From the NCBI GenBank assembly GCA_028622995.1, contig JAJQJQ010000025.1, forward strand, positions 3,162,001 through 3,226,000: 64,000 bases of DNA, written 5' to 3'. The position numbers were made by a program, and so were the translations under genes. Below are positions 35,394 to 47,092 of the stretch, piece after piece. Position 1 is the stretch's first letter. The number at the start of each line of letters is the position of its first letter. This DNA is from Panagrolaimus kolymaensis. Taxonomy: Eukaryota; Nematoda; Chromadorea; Rhabditida; Panagrolaimidae. A model generated the notes under the pieces. The model was not told the origin of the DNA and did no database searches. It saw nothing but the letters and a program-made list of their open reading frames with translations.

Positions 35394-37248
35394 TTAACAG
35401 ACAAAAGAATAGTCATCACCATTGTTCCAATCCCCATATTTAATCAAAGTTCCATCTTCAGCATAGATACCAATTCTGCAGGAAAGCAACTCAGAGAGAA
35501 ATTTGAGGTGATGAACAGTAAGTTTGCCGGAAAATAGAAACTCTCCAGGATCTTCATTTGGCTCATCTGAAGAAAAAATCATTATTTAAAGGATAAATAA
35601 ACAAAAACAAACCTTCGGGATACTTCTTGTAATGATAATAGAGTTTCTTATTGACATTTATGGCTAAATTAGCTGAATCATCACGATTGTCTGAACTTGT
35701 GAGCATCATTGAAAGAAGCTTGAAACCATCACCATGTTCATTTGGATAAGTTTCAAATGAAACAACTTTCGACGGAATGAAAGATATCTTCATTATTGCC
35801 CAATATTCATAAGCAGCAAAATTGAAGTCTATTTTTAATTCTTTGCAAGCTTCTTTCAAAGCATCAGCACTTGGAACAAAAAATGGAGAATGAACATGAC
35901 CAACAGAAAGAGTCTCTTCCATAGCTTGTGTTTCAGCTTGAGGTGTTTTAGACCGATGACGTTTAATAGCTGGCAAAGATGAAGTTCTCTTGGGACGTGG
36001 TCCATATAAGCTTTCTATATCACTATCATCTGGATGACGAATTGGTTGAGACATAGTAGAAGTAGATTCAAAAATTTCAGAATCCATACTTTTTGTTCGT
36101 GGAGCATAAGGAACGAACGGAAATCTAAAAAAGTAAAAGATAACGCATTAACAACTACCAAAAAAACTTACTTATCAACAGACGTTGTGTTTGAGGAAGG
36201 TTTACTTCGCTTTTTTGCGCGTGATTTGCTTTGTTTAGCAGCAGTATTACTTTGTAATGACATCTTTGATTGATGAGGCTTGGATGTTAAAGGAGTTGGA
36301 AGAGAACCAGCAGAAGCATAACTGTCACGACTTTTAGTACTGCTAAAAAAAGTTAATCATTACACAGAGAATCGATACAAAAGAAGTATGAAAATGAACC
36401 TTGAATTAAGCGAATGTCGAGAAGCACTCTTTGAGTGAGACGATGCAGTGCTATTGCTTTGAGGATGTCTAAAAATCATAGTATTAGTCGGTGAGAAATA
36501 GAAAGTATATAAAAATAAACGAACCTGATTCCACGTTTACTAGCAACTTTAGGTGTAAGATTAGGGATAGGATTCATTTCATACACCTTTGGCTCACACC
36601 GATGGTTTTCAGTTTCACAGTAAACGTTATCTTCAAAATAAACATGAGCCTTCGAGCATCGTCTACAAATCCATGCTGATCGACCATTTTTACCATATTC
36701 TTTACCATGGGAACCATCAACAAATACGATCAGTGATTTCATAAAACCCTCCATCACGTTTTCTTTTGCAATAGGAATAGCCTTCCTTTCTTTCAAAAAC
36801 TTTGCTAATCTTTCAGCTTTAATAACAAAATCATTCCGATCATAGTATGAGTTATCGACATAAGTACCATAGTTATTATAAACTTGTACCGCCATTTCAT
36901 AATACTTTGATTTGAAAAGAGATTCTTCGACGACAATAATAACATCAGACTGTTCAGGAGGTGTAGTAGGATTTCGACGTTCAGTCCTAAAAAAGTACAT
37001 ATAAAACATGCGTTAATTACACTTAATCCAAGATATAGCTGAGGAACCTTTAAACACAATTTCTAAGCTACTAATAAACAAAACAAAAATTGCATAATCA
37101 AAACGTATACTTACATATTAACTTGACCTATGATTTCTACCGAACTCGTCCTTTTTTCATCCACGTTCATGTCGAATCTGAAAAACAAAAATCATGTATA
37201 AACTAAAACTAAAATAGTGATAACGTACACTCGGTTGAGTTTAAGCAT
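35394..37248 (-). CDS. Protein with one CxxC...HxC zinc module and a C-terminal OTU-like fold
   Basis: Seven minus-strand exons (37229-37248, 37115-37177, 36525-36986, 36400-36468, 36172-36342, 35613-36124, 35394-35566) give 489 aa. Residues around 110-155 hold SLIVFVDGSHG, then WICRRC and HRC-EP, the same C2HC layout as the gene at 8193-11167. Residues 180-300 are Ser/Lys-rich and disordered, with basic nuclear-localisation-like runs (KSRAKKRSK). The C-terminus contains EHGDGFKLLSMML, then GEFLFSGKLTVHHLKFLSELL and RIGIYAEDG. The order resembles an OTU deubiquitinase (DGNCLFR...WGG...ELxAL...IxVY), but the catalytic Cys position is replaced, so an inactive OTU is the best guess. Zinc-module plus OTU fusions often derive from transposons. 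Function unproven. Confidence 0.6.
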
Positions 37249-37629
37249 TTTCGCAGCTAAACTATAAACACCGTTGATTGATCAGCTCCAAATATACTTT
37301 TCTTTTGAAACAGGATACTAAAAAACAATAAAAGTTAAATAAGAATGGATAAACTAAACACCAAAAGCAATCACGATAAAAACTAAGAAATTCACGAAAG
37401 GTTTATTTACATTTTTTTTATGTAATTCAACGAACAAAGCTCTAAAAAGAAAGAAAGTGACATTCGTTTTTTTTTTCGTCAAAAGATTGAAAGACAGCGT
37501 CAAAGCTTCCTATTCTTCTTACTGTAATTATCCGTGCGAAAGTTAGTGACCTTTCAAAATGTTTGAAAGACGAAAACACACATGCTTGAACCAAAGTTTT
37601 CTTTGAGTTTGCTTCGTATTGCGAATACA
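37249..37629. other. Intergenic, divergent promoter region
   Basis: Lies between the minus-strand OTU-like gene and the TATA box at 37630. An acceptor (ttatag on the minus strand) just upstream of the 37248 ATG suggests trans-splicing of that gene. Confidence 0.4.
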
Positions 37630-37638
37630 TATATAAAG
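37630..37638 (+). promoter_or_regulatory. TATA box
   Basis: TATATAAAG, 68 bp upstream of the small frame at 37698, in the same arrangement as at 21539 and 24806. Confidence 0.4.
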
Positions 37639-37697
37639 GCTATGAAATTTTCTCAACGAAAAGTTGATATGTAAATAATAATAATAATGCCCAAAAA

Positions 37698-37895
37698 ATG
37701 TTTAAATTTTTATGGTTAATATCTTTTGTTTGGCATTTTTATTCTTCCATCGATCGGTATTGCTTGGTTGAAGAAGTATCGAAGGTTCTCACCATTTTGC
37801 TTATGTTTGCTACATATATTTTTTTTATGAGAAAGAAAAACAAACGAAATTGTTTTTGCACGCATTTTTCAAAAAGTTTCGAAGAAATTTTGTAA
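37698..37895 (+). CDS. Possible small secreted or membrane protein
   Basis: A 65-codon frame with an N-terminal hydrophobic segment (MFKFLWLISFVWHFYSS) that could be a signal peptide. A second hydrophobic stretch follows (LTILLMFATYIFF), then a short basic, Cys-containing tail. An upstream TATA box supports transcription. It may be a first exon of a longer gene, although no clear donor continues it. It resembles no known family. Confidence 0.3.
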   Translation: MFKFLWLISFVWHFYSSIDRYCLVEEVSKVLTILLMFATYIFFMRKKNKRNCFCTHFSKSFEEIL

Positions 37896-38011
37896 ACTTT
37901 CTTGAACCTGAAAAATCAAGTAAAATGATTTGCTTGATTTTAACTTCTTTGTATTGTATCTCCTTCTTCTTCTTCTGCTTCAATATAAATAATGGAATAA
38001 AGACGTTTCGC

Positions 38012-38260
38012 TTTGGAATTCATTGAAAGGTGTCACATTTTTTTTTACTAAACAACATAGACTTTAATTTTGTAGCGACTTTTTACATTTTTATTTTATT
38101 TTATTTCACTATAAACCTTTTAATAACCTCCCAAGAGAGAAGTAAAAGCTAAATAATTCTACCGTCATTTGATCAATGATGCTATTGGCATTTCTGGAAT
38201 ACGAATGAATAACACCTTGATTAACAAAGAAAAACAAAAAGGAAGAATGCATGTTGACGA
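38012..38260 (+). repeat. Direct duplicate B of the 33831 segment
   Basis: About 249 bp, collinear with 33831-34059 (TTTGGAATTCATTGAAA, CCTCCCAAGAGAGAAGTAAA, ACCGTCATTTGATCAATGA, GCATGTTGACGA) with scattered substitutions and small indels. The two copies bracket the MITE and the OTU-like gene in direct orientation. Confidence 0.75.
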
Positions 38261-38375
38261 CATTTCTTTCATTGAATTACAAATTCTGTAACATTTAAAA
38301 ATTTGAAGCCGAACATTTTTTTTAAAGTACTCATTTCTGCGAATAAATTTGTCAAAAAAAGTTGGTTTAAAAAAA

Positions 38376-39586
38376 ATGTTTGAAGAAATTGAATTTGAAG
38401 ATTATCAAATATGTTTTAATAAAACTCGAGAATGGCCTGATACTTCTAAAAAATTAATAACTGGAATATTTATTTTAATTTTCTCTATTATTGGATTTTT
38501 ACTTAATTTATTTATAATTTCCATTATTGGAAATAATTTTCAACAATTTATTAAAGGAAGTTCAATTTATATTTTACTTTTAAATTGTTGCATTTCACAT
38601 TGCTTTTATTTGCCATCGCATTTTATTGTTTCAATTCCTGGAATATTTTCATTTGAACCCATTTATTCTAATACTCTCATGTTATGGCTTTCCGGCCCTC
38701 ATACGCTGGGATATTATCTTGTTTTATTTTCAAATTTTTCAATTGCAATCGATCGATTTTTAATGTTATTTTTCGAGAAAAGACATTCAAAAAATGCTAA
38801 AATTATTGCATATTTTTTTGTTTTTTCTGTTTGGTTTTTTTCCATATTTCTTACTGTAGCTTTTGCAATGGGCCAATGTCATAAACGATTTAATCAATGG
38901 ACAATGACTTTTAATTATGGTTGCAATTCATTATCATGCGGTAAAGCCTTCATATTTTCATTAACATATGATAATTTTTTATTATATTTTGGACAAAGTT
39001 TATGTTTTATTATGTTTTTTATTTATTTTTTATGCTTTTTAAAATTAATTAAACTTTATTCAAAGCGTTTGTCATCGCAAAGAAATGTTAAAGGTCAAAT
39101 TAAAATTGTGAGTTCTTTTCCTTGTTGTTCTTTGAAGTTTGAAAACAAAAAATAAAAGCATTAGTAATTTGAATGAGGAATTCAGAAATAATAAATTTTA
39201 TACTGTAAAAAGTTGTAATTTTTTTTTCATAATTTCTGAGAGTCTCAATTGCCAAACTAAAATTTTTACAACAAAAAAAATTGTTTCAGGTAATCCAATT
39301 TTTTACTATTTTCCTTGCTCAATGGGCTTCATCATCTTTTTTGGTTGTATTACCATATATTTCTGGAATAGTCATGTTAACAACATTGCTATCTAATTCA
39401 GCTGGATTGGTAAATGCCATTGCAAATGCAACTTTGCTTCTTTTATTCAATCGAAATCTTCGCAAAATTGCTCAAGGCTCTGTTGCACAAGTTGCAGCTC
39501 GAAGTATTAAAACTATTCAGGTCAAACAACAAAAAACCACCGTTATTTCTGGACAAAAATCATTGTTTGTTAGTCTCACACCCTAA
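38376..39586 (+). CDS. 7TM receptor, rhodopsin-like nematode GPCR
   Basis: Exons 38376-39107 and 39290-39586 join in phase 0 (donor gtgagt, acceptor tttcag) and give 342 aa. The N-terminus is short and acidic with one sequon (NKT). Seven hydrophobic helices are visible. Helix 3 ends in IAIDRFLMLFF, a DRF variant of the DRY motif, and Cys residues in the second outer loop (GQC, YGC, LSC) may form the usual disulfide. Helix 7 contains NSAGLVNAIANATLLLLFN in place of NPxxY, followed by a basic, Gln-rich cytoplasmic tail. It is not closely related to the receptors at 1-2649. A sensory or neuropeptide role is possible; the ligand is unknown. Confidence 0.75.
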
Positions 39587-40101
39587 TCTTGTAAATTAAA
39601 TATAATTTTATTTAAACATTTGTTTTTAAAAAAATACAAAATTGAGGTTTTATCGTTCAACTTCAAATCGATGTGAGACGTCTTTTATCTTTTTTAATCC
39701 ACCTTTAACTTGGTTGTTTATCGTTTTTTACTTTATTCGCCTGAATTGTATGATTAACTGTTTGATTTATTATAAATCTTTTTACAAGTAATTCTGTCTA
39801 TTCTATTTTTTTAACAACGTGGATTGAGAGTTTGAGTTGTTTTATGGTTCTTTACCATCATGAAAGATATAGCAGTCTAAAGAATGGCATCGATTTCCTT
39901 CAACTTTCTTTATTCCTGAAATTGCAATGCATAAAAATAGAATAATTAAAAAAAGTTGAAATTCATTTTATTCGAAGTGCTTTTCGATGTTTACTTCCTA
40001 GATATTATGCAATTGGAAAACAGACAATTGTATGTAAAGATTCAAAAACGTTTATTGAAACAACAAAAACCCAGACACATAAAAACAAAAAAAAAACACA
40101 G
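39587..40101. other. Intergenic, convergent gene ends
   Basis: A/T-rich spacer between two converging genes. No feature was found beyond likely 3' UTRs. Confidence 0.5.
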
Positions 40102-41319
40102 TTATAATTGATAAAACTTTGCTGCTTTACAGCGACCTTGTTTACAATCATCACATCGAAGATGCAACTTTTCTTTATAAAGTTTTGTAGTGACCGGGAT
40201 ATAAGCGAATGCTCTTCGTTCAAGATCACATGAAAATTTGACTTCTTTGGCATCTTTGAACTGAAAAAGAAAGTGGGTTAGAAAATTGAGAAAAGGTTTA
40301 AAGGAAAAGTTATACAACAAACTGCCTTTCTTCTAAAAATTTTTCATAGAAACTTACATCACCAACGAAATCAGGTGGAATCATTCGATGTGTAGGAACA
40401 AGACTCATTTTTTGCGCCATTTTCTTAACCAATTGAGCAATATTCTTAGCATCATCAAGACCACAATGTTCTCGTCCTTTAAATTCAATATTATACAACT
40501 TTAGCATATCCAACAATGCTGCAGATTTTCCAGGGTATAACCCCCTAAACAAAAATTTGAGATCAGCAAATGTTCTTAGTTGATGTGGAAATGGAAGATC
40601 ATTAACGACCAAGCTACCATTGAGAAAATCTCTAATATCAGAGCTTGCGTCAGTGATGATGAGATAGTTCGTAGAATCATTTAGACCATGTTCCTTTAAC
40701 CATTTGAGAAAGAGATTGAGAACTTGGTGGAAAGATTTTCCATTATTCACATTATGTTGAGTAATTCCTGAAAAGTTTACTGAATTTTAGGCATGTTTTG
40801 ACAAACGAGACTTACCCGTCAATTCTGTACAATATTCACTAAGTTTAGGATAAAGCTTAGGCTTAACATATTCTTGAAAGGTATCAACAATAACACCATT
40901 ATTTGAATCAACAAGAACAGCTGAAAATTTGATGATTTCTTGAGTTTTTCTTTTTAGCAAGACTTTTGTTCCATCATTTTCCTTTTCCATAATCGATTTT
41001 TTAGATTCATCCAGATGACGTTCACCAACTCCCCAAGAAGTGCATTCAAAGTCCAAAACAACATAGTAATTGAAAGGTAGCTTCTCGTCCAAGAACTTTT
41101 GACGCTTCTGATGGAAGACATTTGCGGGATTTGGACGCCAGTTTACTTTACCTAAAAATTAATCATAAGAGCAAAAATTTGGAAAACATATAAGGCAAAT
41201 AAAACAATGAGAGATAATATTTGGAACATACTTGTTAATCCATTTTGAGATGATTTATTAACCTTCGCAGCTGGATCGATTGATCCGATCTTCCTTTTAT
41301 TGCCTATGCCACGAGTCAT
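40102..41319 (-). CDS. ERI-1/3'hExo-like DEDDh 3'-5' exonuclease with extra C-terminal Cys cluster
   Basis: Minus-strand exons 41232-41319, 40816-41151, 40358-40767 and 40102-40260 give 330 aa. Motif ExoI is VVLDFECTSW (Asp-x-Glu), ExoII is ITDASSDIRDFL (Asp), and ExoIII is HCGLDDAKNIAQL (His...Asp). This is the DEDDh signature, with the G-L/I-DDA.N spacing typical of the ERI-1/THEX1 group. Such enzymes trim histone mRNA and 5.8S rRNA ends and limit siRNA pathways in C. elegans. About 40 residues (HLDESKKSIMEKENDGTKVL) are inserted between ExoI and the next strand. The last exon adds a cysteine-rich tail (RCDDCKQGRC) that may bind zinc. No SAP domain is seen at the N-terminus. Confidence 0.85.
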
Positions 41320-42099
41320 AATTTTTGAGTTTATAATTAAACTATTCTATCGATGAGAAAGAGAGTATCAGCGAATTTCTGAAAGCAGAAGCAAAAAAAT
41401 TTGTAAGCAACAATCACAATTTTAGTGGGTACTCCTTTTCGACTCAAGACTAAAAGGACATGAATCAAACATTCAACGTTCGAAACAAATTTCAGCAATC
41501 AAAGTTTTCAATCAAAATTTACGACCTTTTTTTATCGAAGATTTTTCAAGAGATTTATAAAAAAAATTCCTTTCAATGCTTTATTATTATTATCATTCAT
41601 GAAATGGCTTTCCTAAACTTTGGAATATTTCACCTTTAATTTTTCTTTAGCGAAGTTTCTTTACATTTATCAAAATCTCAGCCTAAAAAAATCGTAGCAG
41701 ATTTGGAAACAAATAACTTTGAGAAAATATAATATTTTTGTTTGGGAGTGACAAAGTTAAAATTATTCCATACAAAAAAAAGCATTTGCATTTAGAATAT
41801 TTATTTAGCAAAAAAGTTTCTTAGAATTTATTTGAGGAACTAAAGTTACTGTAATCGTGAAAGCTACATAATTTCATTTTCAATTTCAAATTTTCAACGC
41901 TCGCTTCTTTTTTGGCGGACAAGCAACAAAGGCGCGAAAACCCGTGGGAAAGTTATTTTTTTTGGGACAAAAGGCAAAATCATAAAATCAAGCTACAAAC
42001 TTTTCTTTCTTTTAAAGTCATTTTTTACTCGTGCTTTTTCTTCTCTTCTTATTTTATTGTCTTCGTGTTTTAAACTAATTTTCATTTTTTTCAGTAACC
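41320..42099. other. Divergent intergenic region
   Basis: Shared 5' region of the exonuclease and the coiled-coil gene. GGCGGACAAGC and GGCGCGAAAACCCG near 41915-41945 are GC-rich islands that could hold promoter elements. A ttttttcag acceptor ends at 42094, five bases before the next ATG, as expected for trans-splicing. Confidence 0.5.
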
Positions 42100-43529
42100 A
42101 TGGATGTCAGTATTAACGTTCGTCGACGAAAGATGCCATGTTTGGATGAAACCCTATCAACGATTGATGATGATAATGAAATGAAGCATGAAAGAATCCG
42201 CGAACTTGAAGCTGAGGTTGTTGAACTTGAACGTGAAAAAGCCAAACTTGTTGAAGTTAATTCTGATTTAAAGGTATCTTTTTCTGCTAGTTTTTTATAT
42301 CTTGTTAATACTCTATGTACTTATTTTTAGGCTCAATTGAAAGTAAAATGCGAAGAATGTGAAGAATTGGATAATTATTACAATTCACAATTGCAAGTGA
42401 ATGCTATAACTCTCAAAAATTCAGTATGTTTATATTCATTTGTTTCAAGTTTGTTATACGCAGCTTTTTAGGTTTATGCGATACAAAAAGAATCAGAAGC
42501 AAAGGATCGAATCATCGCTGAACTTCGGCGTAAACAAGAAGATGTTGATGAAGAAAAGGAATGTCTTGAAAATCGACTCATCGAAATGGACAAAACTGTC
42601 ATTAATATGAAAAAGGAACAAGAAGCTGCTTTTGAAGAAAAAAAAGCTCTTGAAACTCAACTTGTTACAATGAAGAATCAGTATGAAGATCAACTTCGAC
42701 TTTTTGCTGAAGAAAAGAAAGCTCTTGAAGATCGTCTTATCGAAATGAATGGAACTAGCAGTGGTAAGAAACAAGAAGAAAACCAACTTCGAGCTTCCAA
42801 TCAACAAGCGACAATGCCAAATCCTGTAAATATCGAATTGAAACATCATGTTGTAGCAGCTGATTGTCTTCCTCCATCCATCCAAGAAGAACAGCAATCA
42901 ATCAATGAAGTACACACTCAAATCAACCGTTATCCTGCTTCCACGATCAAGGATGTTAATTTGTCCAATCAAGATTTATCCAAGAATGATTTTGACATGC
43001 TTGCAGCTGGTGGAAATATTCATTCCCTTTCTTTAGTCTTCGTTCGTATCTGCGATGAAAGAAATGTTCTAGTTCCTTTTGAAGATATTATTTCAATGGT
43101 CCCAAATATTGTGAAACTCAAATTGTAAGTTCATTGTTTAAATATTACATCTTTATTCATCTGTTTTGAACTTTTTAGCAGTCTTTCGAATGCCTATCCA
43201 TCAAAGATTGTTACGAAAGCAACTTTCTCCAAACTCAACCAACTTCCACCATTTGAAATGCTGTCATCCTTTGATTTATATGGAATTGAACATGATCATT
43301 TCAATGCTGATAGTTTCCTTGATTTTATGAATGTAAGCTTTTTGTTGTTTTTTCTTACTATTTTCCATCCTTAAACTTGTCAAAATTTCAGAGACATCCA
43401 AAGGCTCATTTCTCTATCTCATTTTGGTCTGGCATATCTTTAAAACAGGCACTTCAAGTTGATACAATGAAGGAAAAGCTTCGAACTGATTCAACACCTG
43501 GTCAACTTTCACTTGTTTATGCACGCTAG
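42100..43529 (+). CDS. Coiled-coil protein with C-terminal LRR/F-box-associated-like region
   Basis: Exons 42100-42273, 42331-42423, 42472-43124, 43179-43332 and 43392-43529 give 403 aa with consistent phases. Residues 25-220 are a long coiled coil with heptads of Glu/Lys/Leu and repeated units (EEKKALE, ENRLIEM, DRLIEM). After a Gln-rich hinge the C-terminal 150 residues are globular: VNLSNQDLSKNDFDMLAAGG, SLSLVF, MVPNIVKLKL. This pattern of strand-helix units recalls the leucine-rich or F-box-associated regions of expanded nematode gene families. Probably a cytoplasmic or nuclear scaffold; no precise function. Confidence 0.7.
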
Positions 43530-44344
43530 TGATTTGTTCTTGTTATATCATTTTTTTGTTGTTTTTCTTTGATTGTGAATATTTTTTGTTTTACATTTTT
43601 TGTACATTTTTTATTTGATCCATAATTGTCTTCTTTTTGATATTGACTCTTTTGGTTTAGTTGTTGGGAAATGGAACTCATTTTTTATGTATGTATGCCG
43701 CCTTTTCATGAAACTTGATTCTTTATGATGTTAACCATTATTTTCATAAGTATGCTTTATTACAACTTTACATCCACAAACTTTTTTCTTTATTCATGGA
43801 AGTATGTTTATTAGCGAACTGAGCTGCCCTTCTCGATCGTAAAAGCAATAACAAAATAAATATGGCTTATTTTTAAGCAGTTGCACGATGTTTACAACTT
43901 GATGAAATAGGTGGCAGTAGAAATGTGGGTGAACAATCTTGCACTTCGAAAAAAATAATAACAAAAAGCTTGTTATGATATGTATCTTGCATACCATGAG
44001 CCATAACTTGATAAGCTTTGTTTTACAAACTACGTCTTTTATTAAAAGTAACATTCTTATGCACATACATAAATACAACGTTTTGTTTTTTTAATGCCAT
44101 GTGCAATTATCATTTCCGAATAAATGAAAAAGAGAAGAAAGACAGATGCTTCCATTACAGGCATAAGCTAGCTTCCATCAAATGTGTCTAATCGATACAC
44201 GTAAATCAGGTGTTTTTACCATATACAGAATATTCATAAATTCAAACCTTTATTAAGGAATAACAAAACAAAATAAAGGGAAAATTACAAAAGTAAAAGA
44301 AACAAAGCAACAGAATACAAATAACGAATAAACAATAAAACAAT
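43530..44344. other. Intergenic, convergent gene ends
   Basis: A/T-rich, with no supported gene. The frame at 43794-44078 on the minus strand lacks protein-like composition. Confidence 0.5.
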
Positions 44345-45487
44345 TCAACTTGTTGTAATAAGCTCAAAGAAAACATATTTAATAAGCTTCAAAGCAAAAG
44401 TTTCATTGAGATTATCAAAATCATCCATAAGTCGATCCATTCTCAAGCAAGCAATCATGAAATTCAAGCAGCGTTCTTGAAATTTGACATGATTCATGGC
44501 GATAGAATAATTTGTGATACGAACGACGGAATCAAGCGAGATTTCTTCAGCCAATAAGTTTTCCAATGAATCCTAAAAATAACAAAGTTAAACAACAGTT
44601 GTCTATAACTAAATACTTACTTTAAGATCTTGTATGTCATATTTAACGAGAAAGCGAAAAACATCAAACTTTTCTTCCATCGTCAAAGTTGAGAGTTTGC
44701 GATCATACAAAAGCTGAAGAGCAAGCACAACAGTTTCATATGAAAAACCTTTGATGATAACTTTTTTCTTTTTAGATGTAAGCATGGTTTTGAAAACAGA
44801 AGAACGGAGAGAAATGATGCTTTTGTGGACCTAAAAGATTGCTATTAGATAACATCAAAAGACATTTTAAAAATTACTCTAATAATTTTGCTATCAACAA
44901 CAAATGTGAAATCTGCGTCGTTTCTTTTCCATAATTTAATCAAGAAATTTTGATCTTTCCATTTGTTACCAACATCAGCTGATTGACATTCTCTTTCAAC
45001 TTTCAAGGTCCCTTGATATTTGAGAGTAAGCTTCCCACCAACGATAAACTTCTTTTCAGGATTGAACAATTCAGCTGTGCTGAAACGACTTCCTCCCCAT
45101 CCCAATGATCTTTGAAATTCATGTTTGAACTTATAAATAAAATCAGCAGATTCTATGCACACTTTGTATTTAGATTTGATTTTCTTTTCCTTGTTAAGTT
45201 TCAAATACAAGGAAATCCATACCTTTCCTCGATGATCTTCGTTTTGACCATTAGGATAAATTCTAAAATGATATTTGACACCAGGAATATTAGGAGCATC
45301 AAACCATTCAGTTTGAAAATATCCATTTTTAAAGTTTTTCAAAGCAGCTAACTTGGTTTCATCGATCTCCCATTTGATTGCGAAAGGACATTCGATCTTC
45401 TTCTAGAAAAAACCATTCAATTACTTTGACACAATAAAAGACAAAAAAAAATACCATAACAGCGGACGAATTTAGAGTTGAATTCAT
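44345..45487 (-). CDS. MATH-BTB domain protein
   Basis: Minus-strand exons 45455-45487, 44878-45402, 44621-44830 and 44345-44572 join in phase 0 throughout and give 331 aa. Residues 12-140 form a MATH domain (CPFAIKWEID, YHFRIYPNGQ, WISLYLKL, LGWGGSRF). Residues 165-245 form a BTB/POZ domain (DADFTFVVDSKIIRVHKSIISLRSSVFKTML; LQLLYDRKLSTLT), followed by a BACK-like helical tail. Proteins of this type act as substrate adaptors for CUL3 ubiquitin ligases: MATH binds the substrate and BTB binds cullin-3. The family is strongly expanded in nematodes. All exons are intact and the start lies in a short first exon. Confidence 0.9.
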
Positions 45488-46620
45488 ATTTGTTGATAAC
45501 AAAAGAGCTGTAAATAAAAGAAATTTAGAAAATTACATAATAAAATAAGTCACGGAATTGTAGTTTAATCGATTTCGGTAATATACGAACTACAAGCATA
45601 CTAATAATAATAATCACGACTTTGTAAAGAAACTAAACATTACAAACAACCAAAAGCACGAAGAATGAAAAATAATCAAAATGATGAAAGTCCAACAAAC
45701 ACTGAAATTTTTTGGGATGAAACAGCGTTGGCGTTCATACTTTTAATGCCAAAGTAAGGGAAAAAACGAAGGAAAATTACTCAAACAATTGCAATTGAGA
45801 AATAAAATTGCTCAATCAAAGATTTGCGATGAATAATTAATGTTTTTTATTTTATCCATATTTTTTTGATTCAAAAAAATTTCAAGCAACAAGTATGATG
45901 ATTTGTGTATTAATGAATCGAGCTATACATAGAAGTTTAGAAACATTTAAAGATGTTTTTTTGTTTGTTTGTTAATAATATTTTTTTATAATTTATCTCA
46001 AAGACGACTGTTTTGGAAGTTTCATGCCTTTGCTTAAAAAATGACATGCTTTGCGCTTACTGATGAAACTTTCACACAAATGCAAAAGAAAAACATTTAT
46101 CGAACTTTTATTTTTGTTTTAAAAAAATTTCGTTCATTAATTAAAACATAATAAGTCAACTGAAAATCATTTATTAACAAAAATTGAAGAAAATTTTCAT
46201 ATAAAAAAAAGCTTGGGTTACATACCAAAATAATTCGCGATAAAACCTTAATAAATTTAAAACATGTGTAATGTCAAAGCCATTTTTTGTTTTTTAATGC
46301 CGCTTTTTTAAACTATTTTACCATAATGAGTAACAGGAAAATACGAAGTTTATTATATGATCAATAACTTTGAATGTTCCTAAATTTATAATCCATTTCT
46401 TTTGAACTTGCAAGGGCTTTTGTCTGCTTTAATGTTTTAAGAGTCCTACCTTGTAAATTGAATTGACTATGTTTGTTTGTCTGTGGGATGTCCGCTGTTT
46501 TTTGAAAATGTGTTTGGACTGTCCGATGTAGTTTTTGATGCTGATTCCAAAAATGTGGGTCTCGAGCTTCGGCTAAAGAGATATGTATATGATATTGAGG
46601 TTTTAAAATTTGCATATTGG
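45488..46620. other. Intergenic, no gene supported
   Basis: A/T-rich. A minus-strand frame at 46361-46615 (Gln/His-rich) has unusual composition and no partner, so it is not annotated. Confidence 0.45.
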
Positions 46621-47092
46621 AAAATTCTTAACGCGAATGTTTCTCTTTGTGTTTGATGAAAAAGAGGAAAGCGAGCTCTTTGTCGTTTGCTTTTTGAAGG
46701 TGAATTTCGTTGTGTGATTTTTTTTATTGTGAGTTTTGAAAGAATGCATATTTGGTGGATTTGGTGATGGTGCAGAGATGCATGTATGTGTGGAGGTGTT
46801 GGAAGGTGTTTAATGAAAATGTTTTTTTTGTATTTTTAAAATAATTATTGATTTTGGAAGATGGAAATGGGAAATGAGGCCCGCAGGGCCTAAGTAAAAT
46901 TTAAAATGAATGTGGAGATGAACCTCGATGTGTCCATAAGGGATATGAAAGATGAGGCCCAAAGGGCCTTTGTTGATTTCCGGCTGTTACGAAATTGAGT
47001 TTTAAAGGGAGAGAGTGTGGAATGGAACATGGGTTTGGGTTGTGTGGCCCGAAGGGCCATTTTTAAATATGAATTGAACTAATGTAAAAGTG
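46621..47092 (+). repeat. T/G-rich tract with three GGCCCNNAGGGCC palindromes
   Basis: A stretch with strong plus-strand G/T skew carries three 13-bp GC-rich palindromes: GGCCCGCAGGGCC (46878-46890), GGCCCAAAGGGCC (46956-46968) and GGCCCGAAGGGCC (47044-47056), spaced 78 and 88 bp. The first two are preceded by ATGA and all three have a G before the core. The intervening DNA is not clearly repeated. Confidence 0.6.

Noticed and set aside
46361..46615. Minus-strand Gln/His-rich frame of 84 codons
   Set aside because: Composition reflects the T/G-rich plus strand; no start context, partner exon or family resemblance.
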